Below the pieces are notes generated by a model. It saw only the letters and a list, made by a program, of their open reading frames with translations. It did no database searches and had not been told where the DNA came from. A stretch of 64,000 bases of DNA, taken from assembly GCA_963788185.1 (NCBI GenBank), contig CAWBGE010000021.1, positions 248,001 to 312,000 on the forward strand, written 5' to 3'. A program made the translations under genes and the position numbers. Origin of the DNA: CAIWHR01 sp963788185. GTDB taxonomy: Bacteria > Pseudomonadota > Gammaproteobacteria > Burkholderiales > Casimicrobiaceae. Positions 55,764 to 64,000 of the stretch are shown one piece after another. How positions within the stretch are numbered: the stretch's first letter is position 1; every line of letters starts with the position of its first letter.

Positions 55764-57542
55764 ATGGCCGCCTTGCCTTCGCCACCGAATCAGATGATCG
55801 AGGAGGAACTCGAGCGCCTTGCGGCGAGCGATGCGCTGCGCCGCGCGCCCAGCCACCTGCGGCTGCTGCGCTATCTCGTCACCAAGCGCATCGCCGGCGA
55901 CGATGCAGCGATGCGCGAGGCTGCCATTGCGCTCGACGTGTTCCGGCGCGACCCCGCGACCTACGATCCGCAGGTCGATCCCATCGTCCGCGTCAACATC
56001 GGCCGATTGCGCGAGCGACTCGAGTCGCACTATGCCAATTTCGACCGGCCACCGAAGTTACGCATCGTGTTGCCCAGGGGTACCTACACCCCGGAGTTCG
56101 TCGCCGATCCGGCAACACAGTTCGCACCGGCCGGCGTCGCCGTGCTGCGTCCCCGCAACCAGACCGGCCGTGCCGACCTCCACACGTGGTGCGAGGCACT
56201 TGCCGATCGCCTGACCGATGCGCTCGCGCAGGCCGGACTCGCGCGCGTGGTCGCCCGCGGCTCGGTCGAGGCGGCCGAGGCGAAGGCGGCAGATGCTGTT
56301 GCTGTGGGCCGAAAACTTGGGGTCCAGTGGCTGATCCAGCCGGCGGCCTCGCAGGACGCCGGTGGCGAATTGCGCTTGGTCGTGCGTCTGTTGAATGCCG
56401 CCGACGGCACGGTTCGCTGGGTCGAGCAGCGAACGCGGCCCGACGTCGAGCGCTACCAACTCGCTGACCGGATCGTCGACGCTGCAGTGGCACGCGCCTG
56501 CGAATCGCTCGCCGATCCGGCGCACCGGAGGCGCGCCCGCTCCCCCTTGGCCTCTCTGCCGGGCGCCCGACGGGCCGAACTCGAAGCTGCGAGTCTGCTG
56601 CTGGCGCAGCGAACGCTCCAGGCGACGGACGAAGCGATTGCCCTGGCGCTAGAGGTGGCCCGCGCGTGCCCGGACTCGCCCACGGCATGGGCAACGCTGG
56701 CGGCGACGTGGTACAGCCGCCTTACCTTCCTCGATCGCGACCCCCATCCTCTGGTCGCCAGCGCCCGCGAAGCGATAGCCCGCGCCCTGGCGCTGGATCC
56801 GGACGAACCGGTTGCACTGCGCACCGAGGCCATCCTGGCCTGCAAATACGACTTCGATGTCCCTCGGGCGGAAACGCTGTACGCGCGGGTGCTGCGAATG
56901 CTGCCCAATTACACCTCGGCGCGGCTCAACTACGCCGAGGCGCTGTGGCTTCAAGGCCGCTTCGACGAAGCGTTGGCCGAGACCGACAGGGCGCTCATCT
57001 ATGACCCGCTCTCCGCCGCCGTGCGCATGGCGCGCGGCGATTGTCTCTGCCGCATGCGGCGTCACGACGAAGCGCGGCAGGAGTGGGCCGTATTCCGCGC
57101 CACTGGCGAAGTGAGTCCCTGGGGAATGCTCGGCACCGCCGTCAACGAGATGTACGCCGGCCATCACGAAATGGCTGCCACGCTTTGCGACCAGGCCATC
57201 GCCCGTTTTCCTGAACTGCCAGCCCCGCGTTACACGCGCGGACTCATCCACGCCAGCGCCGGCGACACGGCAGCAGCCGTTTCCTGCGAACGTGCCTGCC
57301 TGGAACGCGCGCCTCACTTTTCCCCGATCCAGCGTGCGCAGCTCGCCGCGCGGCTGCACGACAGGCAAGCGGTGCTCGATCTGCTGGCGCGTGGATACGC
57401 GGACCGCGATCTGCACTTTCTCTATGCGGGGATCAATCCCGAGTTCGAATGGCTGGCCGGCGACCCGGACTTTGTTGCACTGCTACGCCAGGGCGACGTT
57501 CCCGCGTGGCGCGGCTTGCGCACCACCCCCGCACTCCCCTGA
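55764..57542 (+). CDS. TPR protein with N-terminal winged-helix-like and TolB-like domains
   Basis: 592 residues. Residues ~10-115 (ERLAASDALRRAPSHLRLLRYLV, then VDPIVRVNIGRLRERLESHYA, then RIVLPRGTYTPEF) match the module found at the start of many TPR regulators, resembling a winged helix with the terminal L-P-x-G-T-Y hairpin. Residues ~120-235 form a TolB-N/FlgO-like domain (GVAVLRPRNQTGRADL, LGVQWLIQPAAS). The remainder is tetratricopeptide repeats (DEALAETDRALIYDPLSAAVRM and similar). There is no membrane segment. It is divergent from the giant gene and may regulate it. Function inferred only. Confidence 0.75.
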   Translation: MAALPSPPNQMIEEELERLAASDALRRAPSHLRLLRYLVTKRIAGDDAAMREAAIALDVFRRDPATYDPQVDPIVRVNIGRLRERLESHYANFDRPPKLRIVLPRGTYTPEFVADPATQFAPAGVAVLRPRNQTGRADLHTWCEALADRLTDALAQAGLARVVARGSVEAAEAKAADAVAVGRKLGVQWLIQPAASQDAGGELRLVVRLLNAADGTVRWVEQRTRPDVERYQLADRIVDAAVARACESLADPAHRRRARSPLASLPGARRAELEAASLLLAQRTLQATDEAIALALEVARACPDSPTAWATLAATWYSRLTFLDRDPHPLVASAREAIARALALDPDEPVALRTEAILACKYDFDVPRAETLYARVLRMLPNYTSARLNYAEALWLQGRFDEALAETDRALIYDPLSAAVRMARGDCLCRMRRHDEARQEWAVFRATGEVSPWGMLGTAVNEMYAGHHEMAATLCDQAIARFPELPAPRYTRGLIHASAGDTAAAVSCERACLERAPHFSPIQRAQLAARLHDRQAVLDLLARGYADRDLHFLYAGINPEFEWLAGDPDFVALLRQGDVPAWRGLRTTPALP

Positions 57543-57545
57543 TCG

Positions 57546-58664
57546 TCAGGCCAGCGCGCCGCGCGCCGCCACCGGCCACACTTCCTCGACCCGATCGCCG
57601 CGCACCGCGACCATCCAGTCGTACAGGTTGACCGTCGGGTCGCAGTGGCCGGGGATGAGCCACAGCCGGTCGCCGAGGCGCAAGGCTGGCGCGTCGGCCG
57701 CAACGTCGATGGTTCCGTGCTCGTCCGCAGCCTTGCGAAACGTCAGTCCGGTTTGCCCGTACACCAGCGGTGGACCGCTGTCGAACGCCAGCGCCTTGAG
57801 GCCGGCATCGACGATCGCGCGTTCGCGTGCAGGCCGGCTCATCACCGTCGTCAGCACGTACAGGCTGTGTTCGAAGTGATGCTGGTCGGCAGCGAGCGCA
57901 TTGCGGCCATAGTCCGCATCCATGAAGATGTAGGAGCCGGGTTGCAGTTCGTTGTAGACGCCGCTGTCGCGCTCCAGCTGCCACGTACCGGTGCCGGCTC
58001 CGGTCACCACCGGGCAGCGCAATCCCGCGGCCTCGATCGCGGCTTTCGACAGCGCCGCAAGACGCACGGCCTCGGCGACTGCGGCCCCGCGTTCGCCGGG
58101 GCTGCGCAGGTGCTGCGCGCCGCCGTGATAGGCGTGCAGTCCCCGCAACCGCAGGCCCGGTGCACGCGCGATCGCCGTCGCGAGCCGCGCAGCCGGCTCG
58201 CCCGGCTGCACGCCACAGCGATGCGCGCCGGCGTCGATTTCGACCAGCACGTCCAGCGTCGTGTCGGCCGCGCGCGCGGCCGCGGAGAGTTCCGCCACGT
58301 TGGCCGCATCGTCGGCGAGTACGCCGACCACCGCGCGCCGGGCGAGCCGCGCCAGCCGCGCGAGCTTGGCCGTCCCGACAATCTCGTTGGTGACGAGGAT
58401 GTCGCCGATGCCCGCGTCGACGAAGGCTTCGGCTTCGCTCACCTTCTGGCAGCAGATGCCCACCGCGCCGCGCTCCTGCTGCATCCGCGCGATGTCCGGG
58501 CACTTGTGCGACTTGGCATGCGGCCGCAGGGCGACGCCCGCGCCGCGAACCGCGTGGGCCATGAGGTCGAGATTGCGCTCGAGCGCATCGACATCGACGA
58601 CCAGCGCCGGCGTGTCGATCGCGGCAACGGGATCGCCCGTGCGCGCGGGGGGTGCATGCGTCAT
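57546..58664 (-). CDS. D-threonine aldolase-like PLP enzyme (DSD1/alanine-racemase fold)
   Basis: 372 residues. The PLP lysine lies in LRPHAKSHKCPDIA (~50-60). The C-terminal metal motif is P-G-H-C-D-P-T-V-N, which reads H-x-D as in D-threonine aldolase rather than the H-x-C of D-serine dehydratase. It would cleave D-beta-hydroxy amino acids to glycine and an aldehyde. ATG 58664 overlaps the msrQ stop (ATGA), so it is translationally coupled to msrPQ. It ends 3 bp from the convergent TPR gene. Confidence 0.88.
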   Translation of the reverse strand: MTHAPPARTGDPVAAIDTPALVVDVDALERNLDLMAHAVRGAGVALRPHAKSHKCPDIARMQQERGAVGICCQKVSEAEAFVDAGIGDILVTNEIVGTAKLARLARLARRAVVGVLADDAANVAELSAAARAADTTLDVLVEIDAGAHRCGVQPGEPAARLATAIARAPGLRLRGLHAYHGGAQHLRSPGERGAAVAEAVRLAALSKAAIEAAGLRCPVVTGAGTGTWQLERDSGVYNELQPGSYIFMDADYGRNALAADQHHFEHSLYVLTTVMSRPARERAIVDAGLKALAFDSGPPLVYGQTGLTFRKAADEHGTIDVAADAPALRLGDRLWLIPGHCDPTVNLYDWMVAVRGDRVEEVWPVAARGALA

Positions 58665-59281
58665 TTCCCGGCTTTCCTTCGATTTGTATGCAGTCGGTGC
58701 AGGATACGGAAACCCAGCAGGATCGCAAGTCCGGACGCAAACAGCATCGGCTGCGTCACGTCCTTCTTGACCAGCCACCAGTAGTGGACCACGCCGAGGG
58801 TCGCGATCGGATAGACGAGGTAGTGCAGCCGCTGCCAGTTGCGCCCGCCGAGGCGGCGGATCATCGCGTTGGTCGAGGTCGCCGCCAGCGGAATCAGCAG
58901 CACGAACGCGCTGAAGCCGACGGTGATGAACGGGCGCTTGTAGACGTCCTTGACGATCGCGGCCGCATCGAAGAACTGGTCGAGCCACACGTAGGTCGTG
59001 AAATGCAGGCAGGCATAGAAGAAAGCAAACAGTCCGAGCATCCGGCGCAGGCGGATGAGCCAGTTCCAGCCTGTCAGGCGGCGCAGCGGCGTCACGCTCA
59101 GCGTGATCAGCAGGAACGACAGCGTCCACGTCCCCGTCGAGCGGGTGACGAACTCGATCGGATTGACGCCGAGCGTGCCCTGGACGGCACCCAGCACGAG
59201 GCGCCCCAAGGGCAGCAGCGACAATGCGAAACACGCGACCTTGACGCGCGCGAGCGCGGGCGCAGACAGATCGAGTGCCAC
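58661..59281 (-). CDS. msrQ: MsrQ, haem membrane subunit of the periplasmic methionine sulfoxide reductase system
   Basis: About 206 residues with six predicted membrane helices in the ferric-reductase-like domain: GTWTLSFLLITLSVTPLRRL, RRMLGLFAFFYACLHFTTY and LHYLVYPIATLGVVHYWWLVKKD, the last two containing haem-ligand His. MsrQ passes electrons from the quinone pool to MsrP. The start is GTG 59281, chosen for length and N-terminal fit; the Shine-Dalgarno is poor. It follows msrP by 14 bp. Confidence 0.93.
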   Translation of the reverse strand: MALDLSAPALARVKVACFALSLLPLGRLVLGAVQGTLGVNPIEFVTRSTGTWTLSFLLITLSVTPLRRLTGWNWLIRLRRMLGLFAFFYACLHFTTYVWLDQFFDAAAIVKDVYKRPFITVGFSAFVLLIPLAATSTNAMIRRLGGRNWQRLHYLVYPIATLGVVHYWWLVKKDVTQPMLFASGLAILLGFRILHRLHTNRRKAGK

Positions 59282-59295
59282 CCGACTAGTACCGT

Positions 59296-60252
59296 TCAGA
59301 AGAACTTCTTCAGGTCCATGCCCGCATACAGCGACGCCACCTGGTCGGCGTAGCCGTTGAACAGCGTGGTCTTGCGCTTGCTGAACTCGCCGATGCGGCG
59401 CTCGGTCGCCTGCGACCAGCGCGGATGATCGACGTCGGGATTCACGTTCGAATAGAAGCCGTATTCGCGCGGCGCCGACTTGTTCCAGGCGGTGCGCGGC
59501 TCCTTGTCGACGAATCGGATCTTCACGATCGACTTTCCGCTCTTGAAGCCGTATTTCCACGGCACCACGACGCGCACCGGCGCCCCGCACTGGTTGGGCA
59601 GCGTCTCGCCGTAGAGGCCCATGCACAGCAGCGTGAGCGGATGCATCGCCTCGTCCATCCGCAGGCCTTCGACGTAGGGCCAGTCGAGCACGCGCGACCG
59701 CACGCCGGGCATCTGCCTGGGATCGGCAAGCGTCACGTACTCGATGTATTTCGCGTTGCCGGTGGGCTCGACCTTCCTGATGAGTCCGGACAACGAGTAG
59801 CCGACCCAGGGAATCACCATCGACCAGCCTTCGACGCAGCGCATCCGGTAGACGCGCTCCTCCAGCGGGGCCAGCTTCATCAGGTCGTCGATGTCGAAAG
59901 TGCCGGGTTTTTTCACCTCGCCTTCGACGGCCACCGTCCAGGGCCGCGTGACGAGCGTGTGCGCGTGCTGTGCCGGATCCGCCTTGTCGGTGCCGAATTC
60001 GTAGAAGTTGTTGTATTCGGAGATTTCCTGCTTCGAATTCCTTTTCTCGTCCGTGGACAGCGGCGAGTTCCTGACACCGAAGAGCTTCATCGCGGCGGCC
60101 TTGCCCTGGGCGGCAACGGTGAGCGGCGCGGCGCCCAGGCCCGCGCCCAGCAACAGCCCGCCCGCCGAGCGGATGAACTCACGGCGTCGCGCGTAGATCT
60201 CGGGAGCCGTGATCTCCGAAGGAAGGATGTCGGCAGGGCGGCGGATCAGCAT
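59296..60252 (-). CDS. msrP: MsrP, periplasmic methionine sulfoxide reductase catalytic subunit
   Basis: 318 residues. A twin-arginine signal (ARRREFIRSAGGLLLGAGLGA) sits about 22 residues in. The molybdopterin-binding fold has the Mo-ligand cysteine in Y-R-M-R-C-V-E-G-W-S, and NQCGAPVRVVVPWKYGFKSGKS completes the cofactor pocket. It reduces protein-bound methionine sulfoxide in the periplasm, repairing hypochlorite damage. It is followed by msrQ. About 140 bp upstream is the anti-sigma gene of an ECF pair, a plausible regulator. Confidence 0.97.
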   Translation of the reverse strand: MLIRRPADILPSEITAPEIYARRREFIRSAGGLLLGAGLGAAPLTVAAQGKAAAMKLFGVRNSPLSTDEKRNSKQEISEYNNFYEFGTDKADPAQHAHTLVTRPWTVAVEGEVKKPGTFDIDDLMKLAPLEERVYRMRCVEGWSMVIPWVGYSLSGLIRKVEPTGNAKYIEYVTLADPRQMPGVRSRVLDWPYVEGLRMDEAMHPLTLLCMGLYGETLPNQCGAPVRVVVPWKYGFKSGKSIVKIRFVDKEPRTAWNKSAPREYGFYSNVNPDVDHPRWSQATERRIGEFSKRKTTLFNGYADQVASLYAGMDLKKFF

Positions 60253-60392
60253 CGGTGACTCCGAATCGGGGAAAAGAGCGAGTGCCCATACAAAGATCAG
60301 GGGCAGTGTCTGGCGAAAACGTCGAACCAGAAGGTTGTCAGCTTACGGCGCGGCATCCCGCGACGCAAAGCCAGCCGCGCTCAGACTCGCGT

Positions 60393-61220
60393 TCACTTCG
60401 CGAGAGAAGCGGCGTCGAGCGCGGCGAGCTGGCCGTAGACGACCCGCGCCAGCGCCAGCAGTTGCGTGCGGTCGAGCGGACCGGAGAGTGCGTAACCGCA
60501 GGCGTCGTCGACCCAGTAGAAGACACCTACGCCGCCCTCGATCGCATAGTGGAATGCCGTGTCCACCGAACCGCCCGCCTTGGCGCCGATGTGCTGCGTG
60601 TCCTTGCGCACCTGCAGCGACAACCGCTGCTTGTCGGCGTTTTCGTACATGAAGAGCGCCGTCGGCTTTTCGTTGCCGGCCACCAGCCGTCCGCCGACCA
60701 GCGCGTAGCCCAGCGCATTCAGGTCCGGCGCATGCACCGGATGGCCAAGTCGCTTGGTGAGCCAGTTCACGAGGCTCTTCTCCTCGTTCGCCCACACCTC
60801 GACCGGCCGGCGCACGTCGGCCGCATACAGCGCGTGCGTGAACGCAGCCTGACGGGCAAACGTCGTAGGCGTGCCGGCTTCCTCGATCAGCGCGCCGCGC
60901 ATCGTCCAGCCCACAGCCAGCCCGACAACGAGCGTCGCGGCGGCGGCGAATGCCGGCGCGAACCAGCGGCGTGCGGCAACCGGGCGCGCCGCGGGCGCCG
61001 TGGCCGCGGCGAGCAGTCGCTCGGGGATCGGCTCGGCGAGTATGGGATCCAGCGCGTCGCGCAGCGCGCTGTTGATTTCGCGCAGGCGCGACACCTGGGA
61101 CGCCAGCTCCGGATCCCGCCGCAGCGCATCCTCCAACGCCGCGACGCGGTCGGACGCGAGCTGCCCGTCCACGTAGGCGTTCAGCTCGGTGTCGTCGATC
61201 GGATTGACAGCGGTACTCAC
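60393..61220 (-). CDS. Membrane anti-sigma factor
   Basis: 275 residues. The N-terminal cytoplasmic part (DDTELNAYVDGQLASDRVAALEDAL) has the anti-sigma domain pattern without the zinc H-x-x-x-C-x-x-C motif. One membrane segment follows at ~90-108 (FAPAFAAAATLVVGLAVGW), then a ~165-residue periplasmic domain (SLVNWLTKRLGHPVHAPDLNALGYALVGGRL). It begins 16 bp after the sigma gene and would hold it at the membrane until an external signal. The sensed stress is unknown. Confidence 0.87.
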   Translation of the reverse strand: MSTAVNPIDDTELNAYVDGQLASDRVAALEDALRRDPELASQVSRLREINSALRDALDPILAEPIPERLLAAATAPAARPVAARRWFAPAFAAAATLVVGLAVGWTMRGALIEEAGTPTTFARQAAFTHALYAADVRRPVEVWANEEKSLVNWLTKRLGHPVHAPDLNALGYALVGGRLVAGNEKPTALFMYENADKQRLSLQVRKDTQHIGAKAGGSVDTAFHYAIEGGVGVFYWVDDACGYALSGPLDRTQLLALARVVYGQLAALDAASLAK

Positions 61221-61236
61221 GGCAAAATCCTCGCAT

Positions 61237-61779
61237 TCACTTGACGGACCTCAGCGTCGCCGCCGGTTCGGCGAGCAGTCGCTTCAGCCTGTCGCGCGCC
61301 CGGGACAGGCGCGACATCACGGTGCCGATCGGAACCGACAGCAGCGTGGCTATCTCCTCGTAGCGCAGCTCTTCGACCGCTGCCAGCAGCAGGACTTCGC
61401 GCTGCTCCACCGGCAGCCGGCCCATTTCGCGGATGACTTCGAGCAGCTCCACCCGTTCGAGCTGGTTCGGGCGCACCGGCAGTTGCCACGCCGCGCCCGC
61501 GGTATCGGCGTCCAGCGAATCGTGCAGCGCTTCGCGCCGCCGCAACGCGAACTGGTTCACGTGGACGTTGTGCATGATCGTGAACAGCCACGCGCGCAGA
61601 TCGGTGCCGGCCTGCCACAGTCGCCGCTTCTCCCACGCCCGCGCCAGCGTGTCCTGCACCAGGTCGTCGGCGCGCGCCGGATCGCCGGTCAGCACCCGCG
61701 CATAGCGGCGCAGGCGCGGGATCGCCGCCACCAGATCCGGTTGCGGCAGGCCGGCGGGGGACTCGGCGGCGGTCGTCAT
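61237..61779 (-). CDS. ECF-type RNA polymerase sigma factor
   Basis: 180 residues. Sigma region 2 is visible at ~25-85 (RADDLVQDTLARAWEKRRLW, then LRAWLFTIMHNVHVNQF), region 4 at ~118-170 (LPVEQREVLLLAAVEELRYEEIA, then GTVMSRLSRARDRLKRL). ATG 61779 is used because the conserved part begins soon after; the frame is open upstream but overlaps the secreted-protein gene. It lies 16 bp after that gene and 16 bp before the anti-sigma gene, a three-gene operon. It probably controls this operon and perhaps msrPQ. Confidence 0.95.
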   Translation of the reverse strand: MTTAAESPAGLPQPDLVAAIPRLRRYARVLTGDPARADDLVQDTLARAWEKRRLWQAGTDLRAWLFTIMHNVHVNQFALRRREALHDSLDADTAGAAWQLPVRPNQLERVELLEVIREMGRLPVEQREVLLLAAVEELRYEEIATLLSVPIGTVMSRLSRARDRLKRLLAEPAATLRSVK

Positions 61780-61795
61780 CGAGGAAACCGCGCGA

Positions 61796-62185
61796 TCAGG
61801 GCTTGGCGACCCGCCACGCGTTGTTGAAACCGTCGCCGGTACGATCGCCGGGCTTCTGGTCCTTGACCCAGAGGTACAGAGGCAGCCCCTTGTACGACCA
61901 TTGCCTGGCGCCATCGTCGCGCGTCACGACGCCATACTCGCCCGCAGCCTTTGCATCCGCGGGCGCAGCCAATGGCGGCCAGTTGGTCGCACAGGGACCG
62001 TTGCACACGCTCTTTCCGCTGCCGGCGGCGTCCTTGTCGAAGGTGTAGAGCGTCATGCCGGCGGTATTGGTCAGCACGCCGTCGGTGACCTTCACGGCGG
62101 CGGGCATCTGCGCCCAGGCAGTCATGGAAAACACCGGCAGCAGGAGCGCGGCCAGAGCAAGACGCAGGGAAAGTCGGCGGATCAT
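61796..62185 (-). CDS. Small secreted COG4315-type repeat protein
   Basis: 129 residues. A Sec signal peptide (LRLALAALLLPVFSMTAWA, cleavage likely after A-W-A) precedes two copies of the Y-x-F/Y/W-x-x-D type motif: M-T-L-Y-T-F-D-K-D near residue 45 and L-P-L-Y-L-W-V-K-D near 102. Two Cys (V-C-N-G-P-C) and GPCATNWPPLAAP are also family features. No lipobox Cys is present, so it is periplasmic rather than lipidated. It heads the ECF sigma operon with GGAGA 6 bp before its ATG. Function unknown. Confidence 0.88.
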   Translation of the reverse strand: MIRRLSLRLALAALLLPVFSMTAWAQMPAAVKVTDGVLTNTAGMTLYTFDKDAAGSGKSVCNGPCATNWPPLAAPADAKAAGEYGVVTRDDGARQWSYKGLPLYLWVKDQKPGDRTGDGFNNAWRVAKP

Positions 62186-62252
62186 CGGAGTCTCCTGGCG
62201 GTTGGGGGCTTACGATGGCACAAACAGTCCCGCACCCGGAAGTATTCCATTT

Positions 62253-63728
62253 TCAGACCAGGAACAGCGTCGCCAGTCCGAGGAAGATGAAGAACCCCCC
62301 GGAATCGGTGACGGCAGTGATCATCACCGACGAGCCCAGCGCCGGATCGCGCCCGAACCGAAGCATCGCCATCGGGATCAGCACCCCCATCAGCGCCGCG
62401 AGCATCAGGTTCAGCGTCATCGCCAGCACCATCACCAGCCCCAGCGCCACGGCCTTGTACAGCAGCATCGCGACCAGACCCATCACGCCGCCCCAGACAA
62501 GTCCGTTGATGAGACTGACGACGATCTCCTTGCGTATAAGCTGGCGCGCGTTGGCGATCGTGACCTGGCCCAGCGCCGCCGCGCGCACGATCATCGTGGT
62601 CGTCTGATTGCCGGAGTTGCCGCCGATGCCGGCGACGATCGGCATCAGCGCCGCCAGCGCGACCAGCTTCTCGATCGAGCCGTCGAAGAGGCCGATGACC
62701 CGCGACGCGACGAACGCGGTGACGAGGTTGATCGCCAGCCACGCCCAGCGGTTCTTGAACGACGCCCACACCGAGGCGAAGACGTCTTCCTCCTCGCGCA
62801 GGCCCGCCTGCGCCAGCAGGTCTTCCTGCCCGCTCTCGCGGACGAAGTCGAGGATCTCGTCGACGGTCACGCGCCCGACGAGCTTGTCGTTGGTGTCGAC
62901 GACGGGGGCGGAAACGAGGTCGTAACGCTCGAAAGCGTGGGCGGCCTCGTCCGCCTTCTCGTGCTGCAGCAGCTTGACCCGCGGCGCCTCCATCACGTCG
63001 GCCACCGTCATCTCGGGATCGTTGACGAGCAGCTTGCCGACCGGCAGCACGCCCAACAGCCTTTCCTCGCGATCGACGACGAACAGCTGGTCGGTCTGCG
63101 ACGGCAGCTCGTCGAACCGGCGCAGGTAGCGGAGCACGACTTCGAGCGAGACGTCGGGGCGCACGCTCACGTCCTCGAAGTCCATCAGCGCGCCGACCAT
63201 GTCGTCGTCGAAGGACATCGCCGAGCGCAACTGCTCGCGCTCCTCGACCGGCAGCGACTGGAAGACGTCGTCCATCACCTCCTGCGGGAGATCCGGAGCG
63301 AGTTCGGCGATCTCGTCGGCTTCCAGCGTCCCGGTCGCGGCGACGAGCTCGTCGGTGTCCATCGACGAGATCAGCGACTCGCGAACGGCGTCGGACACCT
63401 CGAGCAGGATCTCGCCGTCGCGGTCGGCCTTGACCAGATCCCAGATGTAGAGCCGCTCGTCGAGCGGCAGCGCCTCGAGGATGTACGCGATGTCGGCCGA
63501 GTGCAGCGCGTCCAGCTTGTGCTGGAGCACCGCCTTGTCTTGCTTGAACACCAGCGAATCGACGAGGTCGGAGCGGTCCGCGCCGGGGCCGTGCTCCATC
63601 TGCTCGTAGACGAGCCCCTCGATCAGCCGATGCCGCCGCAACAGCGTCGTTACGTCGGCGAGCGCTTCCCGCAGGCTCTCCTGCGCCTCGGGCCGGTCGG
63701 TGCCGGTGGTCTCCATGAGCTCGGACAT
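62253..63728 (-). CDS. mgtE: Magnesium transporter MgtE
   Basis: 491 residues. The N domain of superhelical repeats (~30-160, with DELVAATGTLEADEIAELAPDL) is followed by a CBS pair (~165-295, VSAPVVDTNDKLVGRVTVDEIL) and five membrane helices (~310-491) with the Mg-selectivity region MPIVAGIGGNSGNQTTTMIVRAA. MgtE is a gated Mg2+ channel closed by Mg2+ binding to the N and CBS domains. The 103 bp upstream show no Mg riboswitch fold I can recognise. Confidence 0.96.
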   Translation of the reverse strand: MSELMETTGTDRPEAQESLREALADVTTLLRRHRLIEGLVYEQMEHGPGADRSDLVDSLVFKQDKAVLQHKLDALHSADIAYILEALPLDERLYIWDLVKADRDGEILLEVSDAVRESLISSMDTDELVAATGTLEADEIAELAPDLPQEVMDDVFQSLPVEEREQLRSAMSFDDDMVGALMDFEDVSVRPDVSLEVVLRYLRRFDELPSQTDQLFVVDREERLLGVLPVGKLLVNDPEMTVADVMEAPRVKLLQHEKADEAAHAFERYDLVSAPVVDTNDKLVGRVTVDEILDFVRESGQEDLLAQAGLREEEDVFASVWASFKNRWAWLAINLVTAFVASRVIGLFDGSIEKLVALAALMPIVAGIGGNSGNQTTTMIVRAAALGQVTIANARQLIRKEIVVSLINGLVWGGVMGLVAMLLYKAVALGLVMVLAMTLNLMLAALMGVLIPMAMLRFGRDPALGSSVMITAVTDSGGFFIFLGLATLFLV

Positions 63729-63831
63729 GGTGAGGGCGCGTTCAAGTCGGTAGCAGCGGAAGTCGGGATTGCGCGCATTCTAGTCGGATTCGCTCGTCGC
63801 GGACACCTTTCCAGCCTAAGCGTTGCCGCAC

Positions 63832-64000
63832 TCAGGGCAGCTCGGCCGAGGGCATGCGCGCGATGATGATGCCGATCTTGCGATTGAGACCCGGCGCGTC
63901 CTGATTGCGCTCGTAGAACCGCGGATTCGGGGCCATCGCGGCGAGCCGCGCCGCCTGCTCGGTCGACAGTTGCGCGGCGCTGATTCCGAAGTAGCGCCGG
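63832..64000 (-). CDS. mtgA: Monofunctional peptidoglycan transglycosylase, C-terminal fragment
   Basis: The last 55 residues of a protein that starts beyond the window edge. RRYFGISAAQLSTEQAARLA, followed by APNPRFYERNQ and IIIARMP, matches the end of glycosyltransferase family 51 enzymes of the MtgA type (R-Y-F-x-K/G-x-A-x-x-L-x-x-x-E-A-A-x-L-A-A). These polymerise lipid II glycan strands at the inner membrane. Only the tail is visible, so a bifunctional enzyme is excluded only by the short end after the domain. Confidence 0.8.
   Translation of the reverse strand, partial: RRYFGISAAQLSTEQAARLAAMAPNPRFYERNQDAPGLNRKIGIIIARMPSAELP

Noticed and set aside
63729..63831. Possible magnesium riboswitch before mgtE
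   Set aside because: No extended base-paired leader or terminator stem is visible in the short gap.

Overview
This 64 kb window is GC-rich, densely coding chromosomal DNA with short intergenic gaps. It most resembles a betaproteobacterium of the Burkholderiales type. The evidence is the dusB-fis-purH-purD order, the nadD-rsfS-rlmH-maf-rng order, a pyruvate dehydrogenase set in which both E2 and E3 carry a lipoyl domain, MsrP/MsrQ, and PHB-depolymerase-like and ThuE/UgpB-type transport genes. No rRNA, tRNA, CRISPR array or intact insertion sequence was found.

Layout: 0-4.8 kb is accessory and loosely packed. It holds the tail of a LysR regulator, a frameshifted tyrosine-recombinase pseudogene, a DJ-1/PfpI + PaiB-like pair, a GST and an orphan ATP-grasp protein. 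From 4.9 to 20.7 kb is mostly housekeeping: dusB-fis-purH-purD and pepP-ubiH on the minus strand; 5-formyl-THF cyclo-ligase, an MFS carrier, aceE-aceF-lpdA and a 2-keto-4-pentenoate hydratase-like gene on the plus strand.

From 20.8 to 33.6 kb is a carbohydrate locus I cannot match to a named pathway. One arm (minus strand) is a cytochrome b561-like protein followed by ATPase, binding protein and two permeases of a CUT1-type importer. The divergent arm is UPF0261/Tm-1-like, an MBL-fold lactonase, a class II aldolase/epimerase, an FGGY kinase and a phosphohexomutase. A second class II aldolase converges on it, and a GntR/FCD regulator lies beyond that, next to a perfect ATACAA-N3-TTGTAT palindrome. 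A consistent reading is import of a sugar, polyol or lactone, lactone opening, phosphorylation and retro-aldol cleavage, with the substrate unknown. This is the best candidate for an undescribed system.

From 33.6 to 39.5 kb is core metabolism and RNA processing (rpiA, proA, nadD-rsfS-rlmH-maf-rng). From 39.6 to 46.4 kb is a second sugar locus: a GbpR-like LysR gene divergent from a CUT2-type ABC importer and an SMP-30/gluconolactonase gene. A RHH/PIN toxin-antitoxin pair, an esterase and a VOC protein follow.

From 49 to 57.5 kb a 2106-residue secreted or anchored multidomain protein (Ig/cadherin-like, seven FG-GAP-like calcium loops, two PASTA repeats) is transcribed divergently from a TPR protein with a DNA-binding-like N-terminus. 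A 10-bp-period direct repeat lies between them. From 57.5 to 64 kb, on the minus strand, are a D-threonine aldolase-like gene joined to msrQ-msrP, an ECF sigma/anti-sigma pair with a small secreted protein, mgtE, and the tail of mtgA cut by the window edge.
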